NCBI GenBank assembly: GCA_026874595.1 | Contig: CM049314.1 | Location: 30,389,729 to 30,453,728, forward strand | Direction of reading: 5' to 3' | DNA: 64,000 nt | From: Sipunculus nudus | Taxonomy: Eukaryota > Annelida > Sipuncula > Golfingiida > Sipunculidae | In this document: positions 12,701-25,900 of the stretch, piece by piece | Layout: the number at the start of each line of letters is the position of its first letter | How positions within the stretch are numbered: the first letter of the stretch is position 1 | The notes under the pieces: generated by a model | The model's input: only the letters and a program-made list of their open reading frames with translations | What the model was told of the DNA's origin: nothing | Database searches by the model: none | Program-made: the position numbers and the translations under genes

Positions 12701-15700
12701 TCTGCTTCCCCCTCCACCCACATATCCACTGTCAGACTCCCTGCCAGAGGAAACCATCACGTCCGGGAAGTTGAGCAGTCTACAGCTAGAGGGAGTTATC
12801 TATGCTGTAAGTAAACAATACTAGTCTACAACATGTGAAAGACAGATACAAAGACAAGAAAGTGAGACAACCACTGTACTTTTCATCATGCTACACAGCA
12901 TACATAGCAACTGAACTACACAAAAAAATTCCTTCATATTAACTGCAAGACCCCTATTTACTAACTGAATAACTAATAATAACTAAACTTCAGCACTATC
13001 ACACATGAGGGGTTGTTATCTCTACTATAAGTAAACCATAACCCTTATCAGTTGATATTTGATAAAATGATCATTGATCAATATTATAAAATTTGATTTA
13101 AATGTCTTTATACATGTTAAATCCTACTTTATAAGTAAAAATAATAAATAAAACTTAATACTGCATATACATATACAAATAATCTCATGTTGCAGTATTT
13201 AAATTTTACATGGTTTACATGTCAGGTATGGTTAATGTATGTATTAATATTTCAGTGCCAGCGACACCAGCTGTTACTGCCCAATGGCACTCGAGCGGGG
13301 TTCTTTATTGGAGACGGAGCTGGAGTAGGAAAAGGGAGACAGGTATGGCAGTCCGTGTTTCAGTTTGTTTATATATCCAGTTCGAAGTACACTACTTACA
13401 ATCGAATCTCCAAATTATGGACACTGATAGAATCCAGATTTCTGCCCGTAACAGAGAAGGGCCAGGATAAGCCATCATAAATGTCTGAATCAACATATCA
13501 TGGAACCATTTCAGGTGTCTGTAATAGGGGTGTCCATAATAGGGAGCTAGGTCTGTTAAAGTGGGTTTCACTGTATTTAGAATCCAAATTTTGCACTTAA
13601 CTTTCTTTGTTGGAGCATATCTTCAGCCATAACTCCTTCAATTTTAATTTCTATGGAATTTTAATTGAAATGGAAGCATAAAATGTAATTTTTATTACTT
13701 AGTTAAACATGTTTAAGTAAAATGACAATTAAACCAACATGTTTTTCAAAGAAGCAAATATTTTAACCATGAAACCACTGTTACAAACATGCTTGTTGGC
13801 CTGATGCTAACCTGTCATGACCAGTGGAATATTATTATTTTTAATAAATGTGCTGTAAATACCAATATTATAAATGAGAATCTTTCTTCTCATTTTCAGA
13901 TCTCCGGAATTATTTTGGACAATTTTGCTAGGGGTCGCACAAAGCATGTTTGGTTTAGTATATCTACAGATCTGATTGTCGATGCCAGAAGGTAATCACA
14001 CGTGTTAGATATAATGTATTAAATGATTATTCACTTTCAGCTTGTTTTGCCTTATACTTGTACTATAATTTGTATTTGACTCTTGAATATGAGGCTGGGT
14101 TAATTAAATGTGTCCTTTATTCAGCTTTCAGTTATGTAATTTTATTTATTTAATTATTATTATGGGTGAGTTCAGTTAAGTCCATCTATGTGAACTGCAT
14201 ACTTTCATAAAAAAAATGTTTAAAGACTTTCATTAGTTACAAAAGTTACATAGTGACATGGATTCAAGTCCAAACTTTTTTTGTGTAATTCTGTCACCCA
14301 GTTTAAATATAGTCTAATTTTAATGTCATGGAATGTGGGATATTATTTAATTAGGAAATGTGTACCTTTATAGGGACCTTACAGACATAGGATGCCACGT
14401 CAAAGTGATTGAGGGGTGTCAACAGCTTGATAAAGAGAGCAGGTAAATAATTTTAAAAGATTGAGAATGATCCTGTCTTTAATTTGTCCTAAGTAATTCA
14501 CAACATGTTCATTGTAAGAGAATGATGAAAGGGATTTCTTGTTTTAAATATGTGTAACAATTGTTATATTTTAGATTATTTAAAAATGGTGTTTGAAGTT
14601 GTGTAACAAATATTGGATTTTAGAATAGATTAACAATATGTACATCTCATTATGGACATATTTTATCCATTGTTTAGGCATCTTGGTCTAGAATACAACA
14701 AAGTCACACACATATACATGGAGGAGAATGCAATAAATATTGGACATACAGGAAAATTTATCAATTATATTACAGTTGACAGTGTAGGCACTCAACTGCT
14801 GTCATGCAACTCCTTTTGACCATGCTTTAGAAATGCCCATTTTTAGCTCAGCTGACTATAAGTCATCTGAGCTATAGTCGTGGTCCTTTGTCCGTCGTCC
14901 GTCCGTCCGGCCGTTTACAGGGCACGTTTTAAAACCGTTGGACCTACGAATCCAAAATTCTGCATACCATTAGATGTCCCCAAAATCTCCTACCATACAG
15001 AAAATTGGGTCATTAGAACTTCATTCCTTCGAGATATTAAGGAAAAACCTCCGTTTTCCATAAAAAAGCAATTTTTACACTCCAAGTCTAACTAATATCA
15101 AAACCACTGATCTGTTTTTGATCATATTTAGTATTCATATTCTTCCATACATTTTCTGTGCACATACCAAAAATTAGGTCAGTATTGGGTATTATTTTGA
15201 AGTTATAGGCCCAAATATAATGCAGTTTTTTAAAAATCAGGAAATATATTTGCTCACTTAACATGAGAATTGCTGAAGCTGAAGACTTTTTTTTCAGGAA
15301 TATAACTTTATTTAATCAAGATTCAATTTTTTGCCCAAAATTAGATCTGAATTTTGCAAATTTTTCAAGTTATTAGCATAAATAAAAAATTAATACCTTA
15401 AATTTTGTCCAACTTTGGCAGTGGCACATTTTTCCCCTGTAAGCACTGTTGATTTAATTTTCACAGCATATATACATAAGGATTTAATCTTTTAAAATCT
15501 GAAATTTCAAAGAAATTGTGTGAAAAGAGTAGCTTTTATTCAAGTTTTCATACACCATGTCAAGTGTTGTTTATATCTGGCCCACCTAGTAGTACAGCCT
15601 TCACTTGCATTATGTTACCCACCCCAGGCAGCTTGCCTTGACCCAGCTTGGCCACTACTAGCAGGCTTCTCCTCTGCCCTGCACTCAATCCCCCCCCCCC

Positions 15701-18686
15701 CCCCCCCAGCTGGTGCATAAACTAGATGAATGTTATAATTTTCTGTATTTTATTTTATTCTTGGACATGCTACATTTTAGATTTTGTATTGTACCACCAG
15801 GGTTACAATGATTAAAGTGCATATTTAATTGTGTCCACAAAGTGATGTATTGCTATGAAAGTATGGATGTTCATCAGATAAGTAATGCTTTACTTCAGAA
15901 GAGTAAAACTTCACCAGGTGTGAAATTGACTATTAATTCCAGTTATTAATTATAGCTGAGATTGTAATTAGCATAATGATATTTTTTGTCCCTCATTCAA
16001 CCAACAGTGTGTATACTTTATTTGAAAAGATGTTTTTATTTTATCAAATTTACTGAATCTTTTATTTTATTTCGGTGAATAAAATTAAGCTTGTCCTGAA
16101 AACTCCAATGTGCAAAACTTTTTAATAGGAATTCAAGGAATAATTTTGTAGATGCCATGTTGTGGCATTATTTTCTTTTACATTCAGTTTAAACATTTGA
16201 TTTAAAAATAATAAAATATATGTGTATGCATAATATGACCCAATGTGAGCTACAATCACGATATATAATGATATTGCAACTTAGAATTCTAATATTTAAA
16301 CTTATATTTTCACTTTTATATTACAAATTTATAACACTTGTAAATAAAAAAAATGAATCAGATAAAAACTATTAATGAAAAAAGTGGATATGCTAAAAAA
16401 ATAGGCTTATATATAAACTTAAATGCATTATTCCTTTGAAAGTGAAATGAAGGTATTAGTCCATTCTGTCCACTTGCCTGTCCATCTGAAAATTTTTCAT
16501 ATGCATCACAGTATCTCAAAACTTTTACTGTTTTTCTTCATGACAGTCTTGTCAGAGTATTAGTTTGCAATCATATATTGAGAACTTTACTATAACCAAG
16601 TAGGAGGGCCCTTTCCTCTTAGCTTCTCATATGCTTATATAAATATAAAACATTACAATAGAATATTTTTCATATTTTGCATTTGCAAAAATTTCAAACT
16701 TTTGTTGTGACCCATGGGTCCTTTGTTTATATTCTGGATTCTCAATATCATTGTTTGGCTAAAACTGAATAAATACCAGACATGGTGCAAATACTTTGCA
16801 AATGTATATGAATATGAATATGAATATGTATCCATTATAAAATTTCTTGCATTAGAATGGGAATTCAGGTAAAAATGAAAGTATTTGAATACCAGTGCAA
16901 ATACTTTCAAAATGTATTCATAAATGCATATATTCTATAATATTATTTTAATAATTAGTTCAGTTATATTTTATTAAAAAAATCATATGATTCTCTTATT
17001 TTTAATAAAATTATATTGGCACAATATTTGTTTTTAAATTTTAATAAATAGTTAAACTCTTTTATTATATTTGCTGCATATAAGTTATATGGCCAAGTGA
17101 AAATCTGTGTGACAATAGCACTCCATTTGTTAATAAAATAAATGAAATCAATCCTCTTCCCTGTCTCCAAAAATACTATCAAAATCATACATAAGCTAAA
17201 CACCAACAACTCATAATAAAGCTTATATTTATTACCACACAAAACCAGCATATGCCTCTTTCCCATATCATATTTTTTATCATATATAACAGCTAAGCGC
17301 CGTGACCCATGGGTCCCTTGTTGGTTTAGAACTGTTTGAACAATGCAAACTCAGTCTGAAGAGGTCAATTTCCATGTTTTTCCCCATAAATCTTTGTATA
17401 TTTGACATTGTTTCACGAAGAGACTATTGCAGTGTGCTCTATCAGAAACTATGCCAGTTAATGTTGCCAATGTCAACTCAGACAATCAGTGAACTTGGTC
17501 CATGTCAACTTCACCCATGGAAAATCCTTCAAACCAGATTTAGCCAAAGTCCCTGTGACCTGCCCCAGCCGGTGCAAGATGGAATTATATGCTACTATCA
17601 TTGTTGATTTTTTTGCAACAGTTTGTTTGTCTTAAATCTAGGCCAAGTAGCCTGTCATCCATTACTTGTAGACTATTTAATGCTTTGTTTTCCAGAGTGT
17701 TTGGACTGCCGGCAGATTTCAAGGAAGGTGTCATATTCAGCACTTACGCTACATTGGTATCTGCAGTACAAAAAGGAGGTAGAGAATGATTCATCTGATA
17801 TTAACACCACAGCTTTAAATAACAGTCAACTTAATACAAGGTTTTTCCCCCAGTATTGTAAAACCAGGGGGTAAGAACAGGTTAAGCTGTTTTGGGAAAG
17901 ATTCTTTATAGTGGGATTATATGAAAACATCATCAGGGAAATTATAGTGATGACTAGGAAAACCTAACCTTAGTTAGGGGACATTTATTATAGTTATAGG
18001 TATCACTAGAAAATGGGGACCCATTGGGACCCATTGCAGAGGAAGAGTATATTGTCACCTGGTGTGTCCCCAGACCCGTAAGGTGGCAAACTCCCCAGAC
18101 CTATAAGGTAGTCTCATCTAGTGCTTGATACAGAACCAATTATTCATGTCTTTGTGGTAATGGGCCAAGATGAAGGTCAGCGAGGTGGAGAATGGTGTGA
18201 TGTTGTGTGACAGATCTTGTGTTGTGATGCTGCTGGGAAATCAATTGTATGCAAGTGGAAGATCCAGATTGGAGCGCATTCTGTAAGTTAGGGCATCTGA
18301 CTGACGCTGATAGCAGAACTGGCCCACTGTCATGGCCCATTTCTGCATGTTGACTGGGACAAACAGACAGGACAGTTTTAGTAGTTTATAGACAGATAGA
18401 AGGTAGTTATCAGCTTGAATGTGGCAGGCTGAACAGTTTAATATTTTGTACATTATTTGTGAGATTTCTGTTCCCATACACATAAAATTCTGGAGTGTAT
18501 ATATATACAGTGGAACCCCAAAATTACGACCACCTTGGGGACTGACCAAAGTGGTCGTAATTTTGAGGTGGTCGTATTTGTGAAACTCTAAATTACCTGG
18601 ATCATACATTCGGGACCAAGAAAAGTGGTCGTAATTGTGGGGTTGGTCGCAATTGCTGGGTGGTCGCTAGGCGGGGTTCCTTTGTG

Positions 18687-18751
<65 letters not shown>

Positions 18752-21700
18752 GAATTTCAGTTACATATTATTTACTTGTTCCTAACAAGGTTACCCTGAC
18801 ATTTTGATCCCTGGGCCATGAGTATTGAAACCAGGGAATATTATATCAATATGTTGATATCACATTTATTTCAATATTAGTGGTATATGCTTACATACAT
18901 GTATTATAATCTAATGTGTAATCTGATGTGTAAATATTGACAGGGTCACTCTCCGGCAGCAAACAGAGTCGTCTTCAGCAGCTGATTGACTGGTGCGGAG
19001 GTGCTGAGTTTGACGGCTGTCTGGTATTTGACGAGTGTCACAAAGCTAAAACCTTTGTACCTGTGAGTGATGCAAAATTCTTCCTGCAACACATCCTCAT
19101 GTTTATATTTCAGAGATGTCTAAAATTCTGTGATCACATTATCTATTTATATTACACAGCAGATTTTATGTATGGAATAATAAAATTTGACAAGTAGATA
19201 CTGCCACCTATTGGCATATTAATACTCTAATTTCTGTTATCTTATTACCCTAATTCCTTTTTGTTTGGCACTCTGTCATATAGAAAAAGTACACTTAAAT
19301 TTGGTAACTACTGGTTGATCTGGTGGATTCACACTCTGCTTGGCGAGTGCAGCTGTATAATAGTTCTAAACCGTACTGATAGATGTCAGCACTGATTAAT
19401 CTTCTGAAATGAGGAATCATTTTGCTGTCAGTTGAATGTACTTCTTTCCTTGTATTTCAGAACAAAGAGCAGGCAAGCACCAAAGTTGCTTTGGCAGTTA
19501 CTTCCATTCAGAGGTTAATGCTCTTAAATTTCTTATGTTAATGGAGTTTATATTTTTAGTATACACATATGTGTATGTGTGATTGTATTCAGTTTGGAGA
19601 AGCATAAGAGTAATGTATCATTGTTCATGCCAGATGGTGCACCCAGGGAACCTCAAATAGTTCCCTTATACTGGCATAGCATGTAGCTGGGTCATGATAT
19701 TTATCTGCATGGAACTGAGGATGTCAAATATACCCCAAAACTTCCATAATATATAACAAAAAATTAGATCATACATTGTGTGAAAAAGAAATGAAATTCT
19801 GTACTGAATATTATATAACTGATGAGTCATCTTTTCCTGTATTTAATTTATAATTTATAGCTTTATGGCATTTGTGAGTGAACAGCAATTGAGATTTATA
19901 CACTTTATCAGCTGAAACAGTTATCACGACAGGCTGTTCAGTATAATATGACCAGATTAATTTAATTCATCTACCGTAAAATCTGTGAAATTTGGTACCT
20001 CGATGAATTTCGTACACGGTCTTTCTTCAGTAACCATAATTATTAAAATGACATGTTAAATTTCGAACTGCCGATGGTCTGTTACGCCACATTTGACGTT
20101 AGCAGGACTGCCGTGAATGTAACACTGACGTAAACTCACCCTGTTATCTGGTTTTGAACAAGCCTACCGGTCCGATCGATGTGATTGCCATATGAATTAT
20201 ATCTACATCATATAGAATGTAATTTGACTGAAAACTAAGATTTTTGTTTCAGCGACAATAAAAAAACTTAAAATATCTCGAATGTGAGTAGCTTAATTGT
20301 CCGGGATGCGAGTGACACGCCGTGAATAACTGACAGACGTCCATGAAGTTTGACGGAGGTTGGAAATTGGATAGTCTGGATTAACTCCGTAAATGATCTC
20401 AAGACCACTAGCTTTACATGCACCGTTAAGGGGGATTTCCGTGTGTAAGCCAGGTTCAAATTGGTCTCTTTCAAGCAAGCTCGGCGTTCTGGTGTATGTA
20501 TTGCCAATGTTAATCAGTTTGAAAATTAATGCTTATTTCCATTAAATCATTTAAAATAAATATCTTGAATGTCACATCAGAAAGACTCAGTTTCGAGTAC
20601 CAGGGCTCCGTATCGCCCAACAAACAAGTCACATGAGATCAAACGGTACATCAAAGCGCTGGCAGACGTTCATGAAGTTTAACGGAGGTTAGATATTTGA
20701 TATTGGATAATCAGGATCGATTAACTCTTCAAGTGATCTAAAGACCTCTAGCTTTTTATGCACTATTAGTGGGGATTTCCATGTGTAAGCCACCTTAGAC
20801 TGGTACCCTGCTCTATTATGGCCCTCAGCCAAGCATAGAGACAGGCGTACAACGCCATCTTAAGTACTCCAAGTTGCAATTCCTGACTAACCTGTAGACT
20901 GGTTCCAACTCCAGTATGCACGCTCATACCGTTTGCCATGGACGTTCACGTGATCCTGGTTGATTATCCGTGAAGATTTCTTTTCAAATAACTTTCTTTA
21001 GTTATTTCTAGTTTTCAAATATTGAAGAATGAGTTGTTGCACAAAAATTGAATAATGGATGTATAGATAATACGATATACTGAATCTTTGATATTCCACT
21101 GTGCGTAGCAGTGATTTATTATTAATACCTATCAATCTTATCATTATGTCACACGTTATGTACAGCCAACCTTTGGTAACTTCTCTGAGCAAATGAAATC
21201 CTTATTTTTATCATATATAATACATACTGGAGTTGGAACCAGTCTGCCGGGAGTACAAAAGATGGCGTTGTACGCCCGTCTCTATGATTGGCCTAGAGCA
21301 GGGGTGCCATAATATAGCGGGGTACCAGTCTAAAGCCACCTGAAAAACATTCTCTCCGGGCAAAGCCCCGGATGTCAAGCAAGCATTAAATCCTTCAGAT
21401 ATACTTTCCAGATTCCTTTTCCAAACTGATTTAATATAAAATAAACAACACAAGTATAGAAAATAATGTTTTTATTCATGAAACTTCATGGTTCACACGG
21501 ATGAATGCAAAATCGGCGAGTGAATACTTGAAGCTCCTATTATCGCCCACTGCCGACAAGGCATCTTAACTTGTCAAGACCATAATTTTAAAACTGCTGA
21601 AATCGGCTGTTAAATTTCGGACTTCTACAAATTTAATTATTTTTTTCTGTACGAAATTTCACAGATTTTACGGTACTCAGTAACTAAGTCCTCATCTGTT

Positions 21701-22848
21701 TATGAGCACTTTTACACAAAAGGTTGAGTGATGAGTCTCACCGGGGAGTAAAAACTGAATACCTAACAGAACAAAATTAAGTTTACCCCTAAAAAGGTAT
21801 ATATCTTAGCTAAAGGAAACTGTTTAGTATACCATTTTACTTGTGAACTAATAAAAGTTACCTTGAATTCAGTAATTCAAACATTCCATATTTTTAAAAT
21901 AATCTTTTTCTCTTCACAGCTCTACATAATTTAAATTTTTGCTCATTGGTCTGGTCTAATGTCTTTATCTTATGTATTTGATCATGCCCTAAGTGCATGG
22001 TAAAAAAATCTGCAATCACATTTGTAATTTTATGAAATTTTCATATTTTTATAAAAAATTTAACAATGCATTTTAATTATGATTAAAGGAAGTATGCTCT
22101 CAGTCTTTATTCTGACACTGCTCTGCTCAATCAGTAACAGAAATGGTGAGAGAAGTTGTTCAGCAATACTGAGTTCAAGAAATCAGGAATTATGTTGATG
22201 CCTTAGTCTGTGGTCACTTGATATTTATGATTAATAAAAGTTTTTACCAACATTTGTACTGGAGAGGACATTATTTTAACATGCACTGTGGAAGAATTCA
22301 TAGGAATGTTTTTGTTCACTCTCTCTCCTGTATTGTTCATAGACCTCTTGAACATAAAATGAATCAGTGTCCACCTCATTTTCCAGAGGCAAGTTCATCT
22401 GCAACAATTTGGACCTTGTGGTTAAAGGAGCACAAAATAGACATACCCAAGTTTCAGTTATTAAGTATAATGTAAGTCAATTATGACTCCATGATATTAA
22501 ATGACACATAAAGCGAGATATTAAATATTGGATGGCTTGTACCTTTTGTTTTGTTGAAAAAAAATTATACTCCAGACAATATATTTTGAACAAAAATTTG
22601 GAGAAACAGTCATCTTGAAAATGAAATATTTCACAGAATTTCGTTCAGAAGCAGTTTTGTTCACAATCCATAATGCAAATATAATTTGTTTTTTTTTGCA
22701 CTCAGGTTTTATTTCCAACACATTTACTTTAAATATTAACATCTCTCAACTTATTTTACAGCATACATTAAACAATTGGTTCATAGACAACATAGCTCAC
22801 CTTAATGTAATATAAACAAAATGTTTATTGTAGACCTGGGGAAAATAT

Positions 22849-22903
<55 letters not shown>

Positions 22904-25900
22904 ATATATACATTATTTTATTCAAAATTTGGGACATACATTTTTGTATTATATGATAACTACAGATATGTGTCATGCTAGTTGTACTTTACATTGTGAC
23001 ACAACAGTTGTTGAAATGGACATTTCAGTTGCTTTTGGCTTTTTACTTATGAGGATATTACCGTTGAATTTGAATTTAAAACATAAAAATACAACTTTTC
23101 TGAGACTGAGATTAATTGGAACCAGAAAATTAAGCTTTTACACGAAGACAATGTTGATATCATTGTTTTCATAGACTTTGCTGTGAGACTTGGTAAAATG
23201 GATGGGAAAAGAAAAGCTCATTGTCAAAGACCAAGTTCACATGATGCCACCACCCTCATCACCCCTGGCCCAACACTGATAACTGTGTCATATAAAATGT
23301 GTACCAGCAAATTGGGAGACCATAGTTTCAAAAGCTGTTTTACCAAATCATTTGGTTTCACAAGTTGTTGACTTTCTCTTGAGGCAAAAGTATTGGCAAA
23401 TGTGATTGGTTTCTCTCATGAAGTAATGTATTCATGGCTGGTGAGATGGCAAGGGAACAGAAAGCACTGGTATTTTCATATAAATTATCTTTGGCTAAAA
23501 GAATTTGGGTTGATTTGTCAGCAATCATCAATATGGCAAAGTTACATAAAATATGAGACATGAAGAGAATGAATGATCCAGATAATGAAATGTTAGATTT
23601 TGGAAAAAATTAAAATTTAGGCTGATTGACTATTTATACCGGTCTAATTTGGTAAAGAATCTAAACATGTATGTGGTTCTGGTTAAAAACAGATACAATT
23701 ACACATTTCTTATAATTACCAAAGTAATAGATGAAGGGGTCTATATAATAAACTACATGGTATTTATTAAAATTAAAAGTAAGCAGGTTAGGTATCCGCA
23801 GTGATTGAAAGCTTCAAGAACTTCTGTGCAAATCTGAAAGACTGTAGGGTTGTACATTTGACACTTTTATCCCGTGTTAAAAAAAATGTCCTCTCCAGTA
23901 CATTTAAGTAACACAAAATTAAAGTCTGCTACTGTCACAATTTTCATGCAGTTATTGCAGATATGCATTTTGTCTGCTTCTCACTTCTGTACAAAGAAGG
24001 AACATGAACAAGAAAGGCTTTATTATGAATTCATCAATGAAGATTCATCAATCTAAACATGAGCACTGACAATGAATGAAGTTACATTCTAATTTATTTA
24101 TATAATGAGCCAAAATATTTCCCTAAACCAGTCAGTCTATTTATATTTATCACTAGGACAAACTTTAAGTAAATATTAAGCTTACTTGGAGAAGTATTCC
24201 TCTAGCCTGCCTCATGTTAAAAATAATTGTACTGGAGAGGACATTTTAACAGATACTCTCATTGCTAAACTGGCCACAGAATTTTAGATGGGTTGCAATG
24301 CAAACACCAGGGAATTTATCTTCCTAGCTACCTGTTACATATAAACTAAAATAGGCTTTTAATTTCTACATTTAAGTGAATTTTATCTGTATGTACTGGA
24401 GAGAAAAATTTTTTTAACAGGCATATACCAGGTAAAACAAGTGCCAAATCATCCGGGTCAGAACACACATACCCAGCCCATAGTTACCAAAACATGATTA
24501 GATATAACACTGGCTGTTTAAAGCAGGATTTTGTTTTGTAACATGAGAATTACATTTCTTGTGAGGAAGCAAAGTACTGGAGAGGACAGGTCCCAGCAAA
24601 ATTTTTTAACCAATTATTATACTGAAGGATATTAATTGGATAATTTAAACCACCACTATGAAAGTCATGAAACTTGGAGCACTTGTAGTTTACATGTTAC
24701 AGCATGTGCTGTGATTAGAATATATCTGTTCTGGTAAACAAATTTCAGTCATATTTACATTAAATTCTTCCATTTTTGTGAGTGAGACTCCAAAATTTGG
24801 TGAAAATTACACTTAAATGGCCAGAACTTCTTAAAAAATTGGCTTAGATTTACAAAATTTTCTGTGTTTATAAAGGCTGGTGTGGCCTTTACAAATATGA
24901 TAAATTGTATCATATTTTCAGCCACAAAACTTACCTGTGAACCATTGTTTAACAATTTTTCATATCCAACCTTTAGTGTGAAAGTGCCCTTATATGTAAT
25001 TGTCATCTACTCAGTAACTGAATCCTCATCTGTTTATATGTAATTGTCATCTACTCAGTGACTGAATCCTCATCTGTTTATATGTAATTGTGGATTTATT
25101 CAAGCTGTAATATACTGTGCCAGGTTGAAAAAAACCCACACAGTACCTAGGCCTTCCAACAGGGGTCTTCACTGTTTATATGGAGACCAGCAATGTCTTC
25201 TTTGTGTATTGATCAAGTTCCATAATAACGTACCTGTTATAATGTTGGTCAACACAAAATGACAATGTTGCATTACTTGCACAACAGTTAATTCACCTTA
25301 TGCAAGCTTTGATTTTGGGACTGTTCAATAACACAAATATCATGTGGTCATAAAGTAATTCTTGTGCAGCTCAAGTTTAGATGGTCTTTTATTTGACACT
25401 GGTCTTTGTAGTCATACGAGAATCCGGTCTGGTATGTAGATATCTCTGGTGAAGCTCTTAAGAAATTTTAACCAGAGCAGTGTTTAAATATTTTCCTTTT
25501 CTCTGATCTGTTAACTATTTCACAAAATTTTCAACCATAGCAGTGTTTCAATATTATATTTCCCTTTTCTCTAAAGTGTTATTTATTTTGAAATTTTAAT
25601 ATTGTATGGTGTCTTATTTGTTTATCTTGCAGGCTACTGCCTAAGGCTCGAGTGGTGTACTGCAGTGCCACAGGTGTTACTGATGTTAAAAACATGGTGA
25701 GATTACCCAAGGTTTTCTTTGTATCCTCCTTTGTTCACACCATCATAACAAAAACTCTATCTGTATGTTCAAATTCTCACCCTTAATTATACAAAAATTT
25801 TGTAATGAGGTTTGCAGTTTGAAATATTAGTTATTCAGAAGTCTTGAAATTCCAGGAAAGTTATGAAAAGTTCATGCAATATGACAAAACAACAAAATGT

